NCBI GenBank assembly: GCA_900541505.1
Contig: UQKK01000034.1
Location: 1 to 34,096, forward strand
Source of the DNA: an uncultured Ruminococcus sp.
GTDB lineage: Bacteria; Bacillota; Clostridia; Lachnospirales; Lachnospiraceae
Direction of reading: 5' to 3'
Length of the DNA: 34,096 nucleotides
Shown here: positions 16,128-22,728 of the stretch, piece after piece
How positions within the stretch are numbered: position 1 is the stretch's first letter
Layout of the letters: each line of letters opens with the position of its first letter
Position numbers and translations under genes: made by a program
The notes under the pieces: generated by a model
Database searches by the model: none
Told to the model about the DNA's origin: nothing
The model's input: only the letters and a program-made list of their open reading frames with translations

Positions 16128-16748
16128 TTATCTATTGCTCCTGTCTGTTAAAGTCACAGGGGTTTGGCTGTCCAGATAGCAGAGGGAGAGGATATACCCC
16201 TTAGATAATGTTTCCTGAAAGCACGAAACGCCGGAGTCGGTACATTGAATTTGATAAGGCGTTTTGCTTAAGTCAAAGGAAAAGGAAAATTCTGTGAGAT
16301 TCGTATCTACGCCGCAGCCGGATTTTTTCACATAGGCTTCCTTCAGGGTCCACAGGCGATAAAACCATTCCTGCTTCAATGCGGGGGTGCTGCCTGCCGC
16401 CTGAAGGAAGTCTTTTTCTGACTGGGACAGAGCGCGCCGGATGAGGATGTCGGGAAAATAGCCGGGCAGTTCCACGTCAACCCCCACGGGATGATGGTCA
16501 AAAGCACAGGCGACGAGTCCACTGCAATGACTGATGTTAAAAAAGATGTCAGGATAGCCTGGCAAATAAGGTTTGCCATTCTCATCGGCTGCAAGCAGGG
16601 CGTCCATCTGCTCACAGGAGTAAGTAAGCCTGTACAGGTCTTTTAAGCCCTGCACAAGAAGACGGTGTCCGAGGCTGTGCTCCTGGGCGCTGATATCAGG
16701 GATGTTTTGTGAAATTGGAGTGTAATAGGCGTAATAGATAGCAGGCAT
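16128..16748 (-). CDS. 4'-phosphopantetheinyl transferase, Sfp type
   Basis: 206 residues, typical for the Sfp/Gsp group. It transfers 4'-phosphopantetheine from CoA to a serine of carrier proteins, using magnesium. Diagnostic motifs are FFNISHCSG (69-77), VGVDVE (88-93; D91 and E93 as metal ligands) and WTLKEAYVK (133-141; E137). The start has AAAGGA about 7 bases upstream. It is the only minus-strand gene inside the cluster, lying between phosphate acyltransferase and butyrate kinase. The ACP encoded at 13081 is the obvious local partner. It could instead be the cell's general transferase for secondary carriers, since no polyketide or nonribosomal synthase is present in the window. Confidence 0.88.
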   Translation of the reverse strand: MPAIYYAYYTPISQNIPDISAQEHSLGHRLLVQGLKDLYRLTYSCEQMDALLAADENGKPYLPGYPDIFFNISHCSGLVACAFDHHPVGVDVELPGYFPDILIRRALSQSEKDFLQAAGSTPALKQEWFYRLWTLKEAYVKKSGCGVDTNLTEFSFSFDLSKTPYQIQCTDSGVSCFQETLSKGYILSLCYLDSQTPVTLTDRSNR

Positions 16749-16819
16749 GACGGTTCCTTTCTTGCTGTAAATGGCGGATTCCCGCGCATGTGTATAAATC
16801 GCGTATGGATATTTCTAAA

Positions 16820-16848
16820 ATGACGGATTTAGCTGTGTCTATTATAAC
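16820..16848 (+). promoter_or_regulatory. Promoter of butyrate kinase gene
   Basis: ATGACG at 16820-16825, a 17-base spacer and TATAAC at 16843-16848, about 118 bases before the kinase start. The same -10 region reads TATAAT on the minus strand, so a divergent overlapping promoter for the PPTase gene is possible but lacks a good -35. Confidence 0.55.
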
Positions 16849-16864
16849 GCATAGAGAGTTGAAA

Positions 16865-16889
16865 AATCCAGTCCCCCGCGGACTGGATT
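16865..16889 (+). promoter_or_regulatory. Perfect leader hairpin upstream of butyrate kinase
   Basis: AATCCAGTCC (16865-16874) pairs perfectly with GGACTGGATT (16880-16889) around a five-base loop. It begins about 15 bases after the proposed -10, so it should be at the very 5' end of the mRNA. No T-tract follows. A second weak pairing (ACAGCC near 16901 with GGCTGT near 16935) lies downstream. It may be an mRNA-stabilising or regulatory hairpin. Confidence 0.45.
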
Positions 16890-16965
16890 GAGTCTGCCGT
16901 TCACAGCCGATTCCGCTGCAGCTTACGCAAGGAGGGGCTGTAACGATATGAAAAAGGAGGATAAA

Positions 16966-18072
16966 ATGAGTTCTTATAAAGTGTTTACTGTAAATCCAGG
17001 TTCCACATCAACGAAAATTGCGCTGTTTCAGGGAGAAGAAAAAATATTTTCAGCGAATGTCAGCCATGACGCAAAGGTTCTGGCACAGTATCAGACGTTG
17101 GAAGAGCAGCTGAAATACCGGGAGGAGACCATCCGGGAACTGCTTCAGGAGAATCACATAGATTTGACAGGCCTGGATGCCTGTGTTGGTCGCGGAGGCG
17201 GGCTGCTCGCCATGGAGGGCGGCGTGTATGAGATAGACGATTTGGTGCTGGACCACTCCATCCATGCGGCGAACGGAGTCATCCACCCGGCGTGTTTAGG
17301 TCCCAGCATTGCCAAGCAGTTCGCGGAGCAATACGGAGCAAAGGCATATGTGGTAAATCCGCCGGATGTAGATGAACTTCAGGATTTGGCGAGGCTCACC
17401 GGTATAAAGGGCGTGTACCGGGTGATTCACCTTCACGCGCTGAATCTGAAGGAAACGGCGATTCGTCATGCGAAAAAAATCGGGAAAAAGTATGAGGAGT
17501 GTAATTTTATCGTGTGTCATATCGGCGGGGGAATTTCCATTTCCGCCCACAGAAACGGTCGGATGATTGACGGATACGACATTGTGGGAGGGGAGGGCCC
17601 CATGGCTCCCACCCGCTGCGGCAGCATTTCGGTGGCAGACTTGCTTGGATATGCCGAGGAGCACGATTTGAAGGAAATACAGCAGATGTGCACGAAGAGT
17701 GGAGGATTTGTCAGTCACCTGGGGATTTCTGATGCACGGGAGCTGCTTGACCGCGCTGATAAGGGCGACCAGTATGCCCGGCTTGTGTGGGATACCATGA
17801 TATACCAGATTACAAAAGGAATCGGCGCGATGGCGGCGGCCCTGCAGGGCAAAGTGGAGGGGATTCTCCTGGGCGGAGGAATGGTCTACAATGAAGACCT
17901 GGTTCACCGGATTACAGAGAGCTGCGGCTTCATCGCGCCTGTAGAGGCATATCCCGGCGAATTTGAGATGGAGGCGATGGCATCCGGAGCTGTGCGAGTA
18001 TTGGATGAAACAGAGAATGTTAAAAAGTATACGGGAGAGTGTTGTTTTAGAGGATTTGACTTCATAAAATAA
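16966..18072 (+). CDS. buk: Butyrate kinase (acyl-phosphate kinase, ASKHA fold)
   Basis: 368 residues from ATG 16966, chosen because AAGGAGG lies five bases upstream; longer in-frame starts at 16888 and 16948 lack this. It converts butyryl-phosphate (or a related branched or short acyl-phosphate) plus ADP to the acid and ATP. Family segments are FTVNPGSTSTKIALFQ at the N-terminus, CVGRGGGLLAMEGGVYEI, HPACLGPSIAKQF, CHIGGGISISAHRNGRMID, GGEGPMAPTRCGS and GILLGGGMVYNE. The length is close to the usual 355-365 residues. It has its own promoter and a structured leader, and with the phosphate acyltransferase at 15103 it forms the energy-conserving end of the pathway. The true substrate may not be butyrate. 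Confidence 0.9.
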   Translation: MSSYKVFTVNPGSTSTKIALFQGEEKIFSANVSHDAKVLAQYQTLEEQLKYREETIRELLQENHIDLTGLDACVGRGGGLLAMEGGVYEIDDLVLDHSIHAANGVIHPACLGPSIAKQFAEQYGAKAYVVNPPDVDELQDLARLTGIKGVYRVIHLHALNLKETAIRHAKKIGKKYEECNFIVCHIGGGISISAHRNGRMIDGYDIVGGEGPMAPTRCGSISVADLLGYAEEHDLKEIQQMCTKSGGFVSHLGISDARELLDRADKGDQYARLVWDTMIYQITKGIGAMAAALQGKVEGILLGGGMVYNEDLVHRITESCGFIAPVEAYPGEFEMEAMASGAVRVLDETENVKKYTGECCFRGFDFIK

Positions 18073-18094
18073 AAGAGAATCGTTCCTTGTTTGG

Positions 18095-18142
18095 GGCTCA
18101 GGTTGATTTGATTCGTACAAATCTGCCTGAGCCTGAATTTTC
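18095..18142 (+). terminator. Intrinsic terminator after butyrate kinase
   Basis: GGCTCAGG (18095-18102) pairs with CCTGAGCC (18126-18133). After a two-base mismatch, GATTTG pairs with CAAATC around a seven-base loop. The tail TGAATTTTCT is moderately T-rich. It separates the catabolic region from the signalling region. Confidence 0.75.
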
Positions 18143-18148
18143 TAAATC

Positions 18149-18177
18149 TTGTATATAAAAAGGGAAAATGGTATACT
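18149..18177 (+). promoter_or_regulatory. Sigma-A promoter of the HD-GYP regulator gene
   Basis: TTGTAT at 18149-18154, a 17-base spacer and TATACT at 18172-18177, 32 bases before the GTG start at 18210. Confidence 0.68.
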
Positions 18178-18209
18178 AAAGAAAATTATTTGATAAGAAG
18201 GATAAACGA

Positions 18210-19283
18210 GTGGATAAAAACTTAAAGAAGAAGACCGGAACAGTACTGATTGTAGATGACAGCGAGATAAACAGAGCGGTGTTGGAGAATATTTTTGCAT
18301 CCCGGTATAGGGTCATGGAGGCGGAAAACGGAAAGGAAGCGCTGGATATACTCCTGGAACGCCAGGGGGAAATATGCGCTGTACTGCTGGATGTGATTAT
18401 GCCGGTGATGGATGGCATCGAGGCTCTGGAGAAGATGAGTCTGCTTGGCATTACGGAGCATATACCGATATTTCTCATTACCTCAGAGACGGCGGACGAT
18501 ACGCTTAAGAAAGCATATGGCCTGGGCGTGATGGACGTTGTTGCGAAGCCGGTGATACCGTTTGTTATAGAACGGCGTGTCGGTTCTGTTATCGAACTGT
18601 TCAGTGCGAGACGCAGTTTAAAGGCGAAGGTGAAAGAGCAGCAGGATGAAATCGCTGCGCAGCAGGAGCATATTATCGAGCTGAACATCGGTATGATTGA
18701 GGCGCTTTCGACAGCGATTGAATTCAGGAGCGGCGAGTCGGGCGGGCATGTCCGCCGGATTCACGATATAACAGAGCATCTGCTGAAAAATACAGAATTG
18801 GGCGAGGGGTTAAGCGACGATGATATCATAGATATCTCGCTGGCCTCTATTATGCACGATGTGGGTAAGATTGCCATACCTGACGCTATCCTCAATAAAC
18901 CGGGGAGACTGACACCGGAAGAATTTGAGATTATGAAGACGCATACCACGCAGGGCGGAGAGCTTTTGAAGAAAATCCCGCAGATGAGAGAACATGAGGC
19001 TTTTCGGTATGCATATGATATCGCGATGCACCATCACGAGCGCTATGACGGCAGCGGATATCCGGATGGGCTGAAGGGGGACGAGATTTCTCTCTGGGCA
19101 CAGATTGTCTCCCTGGCAGATGTGTATGATGCCCTCACGAGCAAGCGGTGCTACAAGGATGCTTTCGGGGCAGACGAGGCGGTGCAGATGATAAAGGACG
19201 GCAAGTGCGGTGTATTTAATCCGAAATACCTTGAGATATTTCTGCGGGAGGAGCCACAGTTCAGAAAGCTTTATACAAAGTAG
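18210..19283 (+). CDS. Response regulator with HD-GYP domain (c-di-GMP phosphodiesterase)
   Basis: 357 residues from GTG 18210 with AGAAGGA seven to eight bases upstream. The receiver domain (about 11-125) has acidic VDDSE (15-19), phosphoacceptor D61 in LLDVIMPVMDG and K113. A coiled-coil-like linker runs about 135-160. The HD-GYP domain (about 165-350) has HDVGK (216-220) and HHERYDGSGYPDGLKGDE, matching an intact metal-binding phosphodiesterase that degrades c-di-GMP, as in RpfG-type proteins. No cognate histidine kinase is adjacent; the hybrid kinase at 31169 is a possible partner. It would lower c-di-GMP and so oppose the riboswitch-controlled genes downstream. Confidence 0.9.
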   Translation: MDKNLKKKTGTVLIVDDSEINRAVLENIFASRYRVMEAENGKEALDILLERQGEICAVLLDVIMPVMDGIEALEKMSLLGITEHIPIFLITSETADDTLKKAYGLGVMDVVAKPVIPFVIERRVGSVIELFSARRSLKAKVKEQQDEIAAQQEHIIELNIGMIEALSTAIEFRSGESGGHVRRIHDITEHLLKNTELGEGLSDDDIIDISLASIMHDVGKIAIPDAILNKPGRLTPEEFEIMKTHTTQGGELLKKIPQMREHEAFRYAYDIAMHHHERYDGSGYPDGLKGDEISLWAQIVSLADVYDALTSKRCYKDAFGADEAVQMIKDGKCGVFNPKYLEIFLREEPQFRKLYTK

Positions 19284-19346
19284 GAATGTGAAGCATATAG
19301 GTTTTATAGGCACGTATAGTTATATGTAGATGGAGTGTAATGGGGG

Positions 19347-20972
19347 ATGGATAAACGAACATTTGAAAAGGATTATATGGAGAGGGCAGCAGAAAAAAAC
19401 AGGTCTGTTTGTCTGTTTATCAGTACTTTGTCAGCATTGTTTCAACTGTTTAATCTATACCGTGTTTTTTTCAGGACAAATGGAACGGGAATCAGTACGC
19501 CCAACAACTTTATCTATTTTTCTTTTTATCTGTCCCTGCTGCTGCTTTGTGTTCTGTACTTATATTTGGATAAAGTAAGAAAAATAAGTGGTATGAAGCT
19601 GTACTGGATTCACATGGTGGGCGTGACGCTATTCCTTCTGTGGCAGACAATGTTTAATATCTACGATGTCATACGCTCGGAATCGCCGGGCAATCTGACT
19701 CTGTCTGTTTCCTTTATGGCTTTTTCAGCGATATTTATGATGAAGCCGCTTTATTTTTCCCTGAACCTGGGTGGGATGTCTGCGCTATTTCTGTTCACTG
19801 CGGGACGGACGGTTTCTTTTGGGGTGAAGTACAACTATGTGTTGATGGTGCTGCTCTGTGTGGTTGTCTACTTTCAAAGATATCGTTATGAAAAGAGAGA
19901 ACTCAGCCAGAGTCGCGAGATGGAGAGTGTGAAACAGGCATATAAGGCAGAGCATGAACGCTCCAGGCTGACACACGAGCAGTATGAAATCGTCTGCCGT
20001 TCCAGCCAGATTATCACGTTTCGGTGGGATGTCAAAACAGGCAGCGCGTATTTTTCGGAACAATGGAACGCGGTGTTGGGACATCCCTTATATATCCCCA
20101 ATCTGGTAGAGTTTGTCAAAGAAATTGATGGGATTGCGGACGCGGACAGAGAGCGCGTACTGGAGTGCGCGGAAAATGTGAAGAATAAAGTGCCTTACCA
20201 GAGGATGGAGCTGAATGTTCTGGGAAGAGACGGAAAGCAGCACTGGTATGAAGTGAGAGTCACTACGCAGGAGAACGATAAAGGGGAACCTGTTTTTGGA
20301 ATTGGCACGCTGCTGGATATTATGGAGCAGAAACAGGAAATCAAAAGAATACGCCGGAGAGCGGAACTGGATTTCACGGGCGGACTCAACAAAGCCGCGA
20401 TAGAGAAATACGGAAGAGAGCGCGTCAAACATTTAAGTGAGGAAGAGACATTTATTATGCTTTTGTTAGACCTGGACAATTTCAAATATGTCAATGATAC
20501 CTGGGGACATCTGGCGGGCGACCATGTCTTGACAGAACTTGTCTCCTATATGAAGGAGAATGCCATTCCGGGGATGCAGATAGGGCGCATCGGCGGGGAC
20601 GAGTTCGTGGCGCTCTATGCGGGAACAGATACGCTGGGACTCAGACTCGTTGATGATTTCGCGAAGAAGATACAGAAGTATACACAGAGCGAAAAGCTCG
20701 TTGACGGAATGGTGCCGGTCTCTGTCAGCATCGGTATTGCGGCTCTGGGCAGGGAGGAAAACAAGACGTTTGATGAACTCTACACAGAGGCCGACAGAGC
20801 CCTCTATGAGGCGAAAAGAGCCGGGAAAGGCAGAACTATGTGGGGGGGGGGTATCGGCTGCCGGAGAAAAACGCCTCAGATAAGCCATACAGCGCCCGTG
20901 CAGGGGGTACAGGAAAGCATACAAAGAAGTAAAATTTTTACAGAGAGAGTAAATTTGCAGCTGGGGAATTGA
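19347..20972 (+). CDS. Membrane PAS-GGDEF diguanylate cyclase with 10-G tract
   Basis: 541 residues. About six hydrophobic segments (20-42, 55-74, 85-107, 118-134, 135-152, 160-177) form a membrane sensor region. A coiled coil (about 180-212) and a PAS-like domain (about 213-330) follow, then the GGDEF domain (about 338-497) with DLDNFKYVND and an exact GGDEF at 416-420. The RxxD inhibitory site expected at 407-410 reads IPGM, so product inhibition is not expected. It makes c-di-GMP from two GTP. The 10 consecutive G at 20842-20851 fall just after the domain end; the tail after it (about 41 residues) looks unnatural. With one more G or two fewer, the reading would end at 20932, ahead of the next promoter. 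The start is ATG 19347, with GGAG 11 bases upstream. Confidence 0.87.
   Translation: MDKRTFEKDYMERAAEKNRSVCLFISTLSALFQLFNLYRVFFRTNGTGISTPNNFIYFSFYLSLLLLCVLYLYLDKVRKISGMKLYWIHMVGVTLFLLWQTMFNIYDVIRSESPGNLTLSVSFMAFSAIFMMKPLYFSLNLGGMSALFLFTAGRTVSFGVKYNYVLMVLLCVVVYFQRYRYEKRELSQSREMESVKQAYKAEHERSRLTHEQYEIVCRSSQIITFRWDVKTGSAYFSEQWNAVLGHPLYIPNLVEFVKEIDGIADADRERVLECAENVKNKVPYQRMELNVLGRDGKQHWYEVRVTTQENDKGEPVFGIGTLLDIMEQKQEIKRIRRRAELDFTGGLNKAAIEKYGRERVKHLSEEETFIMLLLDLDNFKYVNDTWGHLAGDHVLTELVSYMKENAIPGMQIGRIGGDEFVALYAGTDTLGLRLVDDFAKKIQKYTQSEKLVDGMVPVSVSIGIAALGREENKTFDELYTEADRALYEAKRAGKGRTMWGGGIGCRRKTPQISHTAPVQGVQESIQRSKIFTERVNLQLGN
20842..20851 (+). repeat. Homopolymer tract of 10 G inside the GGDEF gene
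   Basis: Ten consecutive G inside the coding region, about 120 bases before the stop. Tracts of this length are prone to slipped-strand mispairing and to sequencing error. The three frames beyond it end at 20972 (current), 20932 and about 20883, so the tract length changes only the C-terminal tail of the cyclase. Confidence 0.85.
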
Positions 20973-20997
20973 CAAAACGAATGGCAAATATTAGAAT
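20969..20997 (+). promoter_or_regulatory. Consensus promoter of the exopolysaccharide operon
   Basis: Perfect TTGACA (20969-20974), a 17-base spacer and TAGAAT (20992-20997). The -35 overlaps the stop codon of the GGDEF gene in its current frame. Transcription should begin near 21004 and proceed into the riboswitch. Confidence 0.8.
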
Positions 20998-21078
20998 GGA
21001 CTGGTATACATTGCCGGGCGAAGCCCGCCATCCCGAAGGAAATGCATTACGGTATATCCTTTAGGGGGTAAAAATGTA

Positions 21079-21192
21079 AATATATAAAGGCAAACCCGTT
21101 GAAAGGCGGGGGCGCAAAGCTATGAGTCTAAGGCAGAATGTCAAATGACAATGATACGTTTTTTTGCTAAGATAGTCAGGCTGCAAATATTA
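21079..21192 (+). ncRNA. Class I c-di-GMP riboswitch (GEMM)
   Basis: Conserved GEMM features in order: GGCAAACC at 21089, a P2 hairpin closed by GAAA (CCCGTT-GAAA-GGCGGG), then GGCGCAAAGC (21111-21120), TCTAAGG of the second arm, and the 3' GATAGTCAGGCTGC block (21171-21184). The P1 helix would use A/T-rich bases near 21079-21088 and 21185-21192. The T-rich loop between the arms (21159-21165) is somewhat longer than usual. It binds c-di-GMP and controls the downstream operon. Coordinates of the outer helix are approximate. Confidence 0.85.
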
Positions 21193-21231
21193 TTTGGAAG
21201 TTTTTCCGGAGATATTTGCAGCTTTTTCTTT
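21180..21231 (+). terminator. Riboswitch expression-platform terminator
   Basis: GCTGCAAATAT (21180-21190) pairs perfectly with ATATTTGCAGC (21212-21222), with an inner GGAA/TTCC pairing, and is followed by TTTTTCTTT. The 5' arm shares bases with the CAGGCTGC block and the P1 3' strand of the aptamer. Ligand binding should therefore prevent the terminator and turn the operon on. Confidence 0.88.
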
Positions 21232-21255
21232 GTACGGAAAGCAGAGGTGACAAAA

Positions 21256-21951
21256 GTGAACGAAGTATTGCGTCAGGAGAAGAAATATCTGATGACCCTC
21301 CAGAATGTAAAAAGCTTGTCGGGGAAATTGAGTCAGGTTCTTATGGAAGATGAACATAACGGGGCGAATGGATACAGTATCCGTTCCCTGTATTTTGACA
21401 CTCCATATGATGATGATTTCTACGATAAAGAGGATGGCCTTCTTCTAAGGAAAAAGATACGGCTCAGGATATATCATCCGACAGCGAAGACAGCAAAGCT
21501 GGAAATAAAGCAAAAGGAAGGCATGTTCCAGAGAAAGAGGTCGCTGAAAATGTCAAGGGAGGATGCAAAGAGGCTCATACAGGGTGAATACGGAGTGCTC
21601 CTGAAATATCCGGAGCCGTTCGCGGCAGAGTGCTATGGCATTATGTGCATGAAGGGATACCGCCCGAAAACAGTGGTGGAGTATTTAAGAAAGGCATACA
21701 TAGCAAAAGAAAATTCCATCAGAATCACCTTTGATTCGCAAATCAGGGCGACGGAAGCGAGGTACGACATATTCGCGGAGGATTTGAACATGTATCCGGT
21801 ACTTGATTCCTTTAACGCAGTTCTGGAAGTGAAGTACAACGGTTTTCTGCTCAGCTATATCAAGAGCCTTGTTAATGCAGCAAACCGTTCGGAACTGTCT
21901 GTGAGTAAATATTGTCTTGCCAGAGGAATCAGCTGCGGATTTGAAATTTAA
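21256..21951 (+). CDS. VTC domain protein (polyphosphate polymerase-like)
   Basis: About 231 residues from GTG 21256, preferred because AGAGG lies 8 bases upstream and the next in-frame upstream ATG (21145) falls within the riboswitch. The VTC/TTM tunnel-fold family has the early RQEKKYL motif, SLYFDTPYDDDFYDK, RKKIRLRIY, KLEIKQKEG and a late YNAVLEVKYNG-like strand, all present here; these charged residues line the tunnel that binds NTP and polyphosphate. Eukaryotic VTC4 makes polyphosphate. In clostridia this gene often precedes DUF4956 and CotH genes, as here. The substrate of the bacterial protein is uncertain. It is the first gene behind the c-di-GMP riboswitch. Confidence 0.87.
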   Translation: MNEVLRQEKKYLMTLQNVKSLSGKLSQVLMEDEHNGANGYSIRSLYFDTPYDDDFYDKEDGLLLRKKIRLRIYHPTAKTAKLEIKQKEGMFQRKRSLKMSREDAKRLIQGEYGVLLKYPEPFAAECYGIMCMKGYRPKTVVEYLRKAYIAKENSIRITFDSQIRATEARYDIFAEDLNMYPVLDSFNAVLEVKYNGFLLSYIKSLVNAANRSELSVSKYCLARGISCGFEI

Positions 21952-22046
21952 AGAAGGGGCTGAAGCTGCAGATTCAGAACCCGTAGGATGGTCTGAAACT
22001 GTCTGAAACGCAGATGACCATAAGAAAACGAAAAAGGAGAAAAAGT

Positions 22047-22724
22047 ATGAAAAAATTAATTTTAGACGCGATTGAGGCGAGCGGCGATTTGTCCGCGGAG
22101 GCAATCATCATAAGACTGTGCGCGGCGGCAGTGATTGCAGCTTTTATTTTCCTGTCGTACAGAATTTCCCATGACGGGAGCATATACAGCAGCAAGTTCA
22201 ACATCTCTCTTGTTGTGCTGACGCTTGTCACCACGACGGTCATGATTGTCATAGGAAATCACATCGCGCTGTCCCTTGGTATGGTGGGCGCGCTGTCCAT
22301 TGTCCGTTTCCGTACAGCGGTCAAAGATTCCCGTGACGCGGTCTACATATTCTGGTGTATCACAGTCGGCATCTGCTGCGGCGCAGGCGACTACGTGGTG
22401 GCGGCATGCGGAAGCGCGCTCATTTTTGTTGTATTGCTTCTGTTTGGCAGGATTAAGAATGACAACCGTATGCTCCTCATCATCCGCACGGCGCGCGTGA
22501 ATGACGAGAAGGTGGAGGCTCTTATCTTCCAGTATTTCAAGGGCAAAGCGCGGATGCGGGTAAAAAATACGACGGAGTCGAGTGTGGAGTTTATCTATGA
22601 ATTGAGTAAAAAGACACTGGATAAGACGAAGTTAAAGGATAAGAGTATCACATCAGCAGTCTATGAGATTGGCAATATTGAGTATTGTAACCTTGTGATG
22701 CAAAATGACGAGATTGGGAGCTGA
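22047..22724 (+). CDS. DUF4956 membrane protein
   Basis: About 225 residues from ATG 22047 (AAAAGGAG 7-8 bases upstream). Hydrophobic segments lie near residues 20-38, 52-72, 73-88 and 104-135. Between them is the family's hallmark stretch SLGMVGALSIVRFRTAVKDS, followed by DAVYIFWCITVGICCGAGDY. The C-terminal cytoplasmic domain (about 140-225) is soluble. Its function is not established. It nearly always occurs next to VTC-domain and CotH genes, as here, so it probably works with the polyphosphate-like or surface-kinase module in the membrane. Confidence 0.85.
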   Translation: MKKLILDAIEASGDLSAEAIIIRLCAAAVIAAFIFLSYRISHDGSIYSSKFNISLVVLTLVTTTVMIVIGNHIALSLGMVGALSIVRFRTAVKDSRDAVYIFWCITVGICCGAGDYVVAACGSALIFVVLLLFGRIKNDNRMLLIIRTARVNDEKVEALIFQYFKGKARMRVKNTTESSVEFIYELSKKTLDKTKLKDKSITSAVYEIGNIEYCNLVMQNDEIGS

Positions 22725-22728
22725 TTAA

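Noticed and set aside
16888..16965. Longer butyrate kinase start (ATG 16888 or 16948)
   Set aside because: The AAGGAGG ribosome site and typical N-terminus SSYKVFTVNPGS fit ATG 16966; the upstream part would be translated from leader hairpin sequence.
21145..21255. Longer VTC protein starting at ATG 21145
   Set aside because: This start lies within the riboswitch and terminator; GTG 21256 has a ribosome site and fits the family N-terminus.
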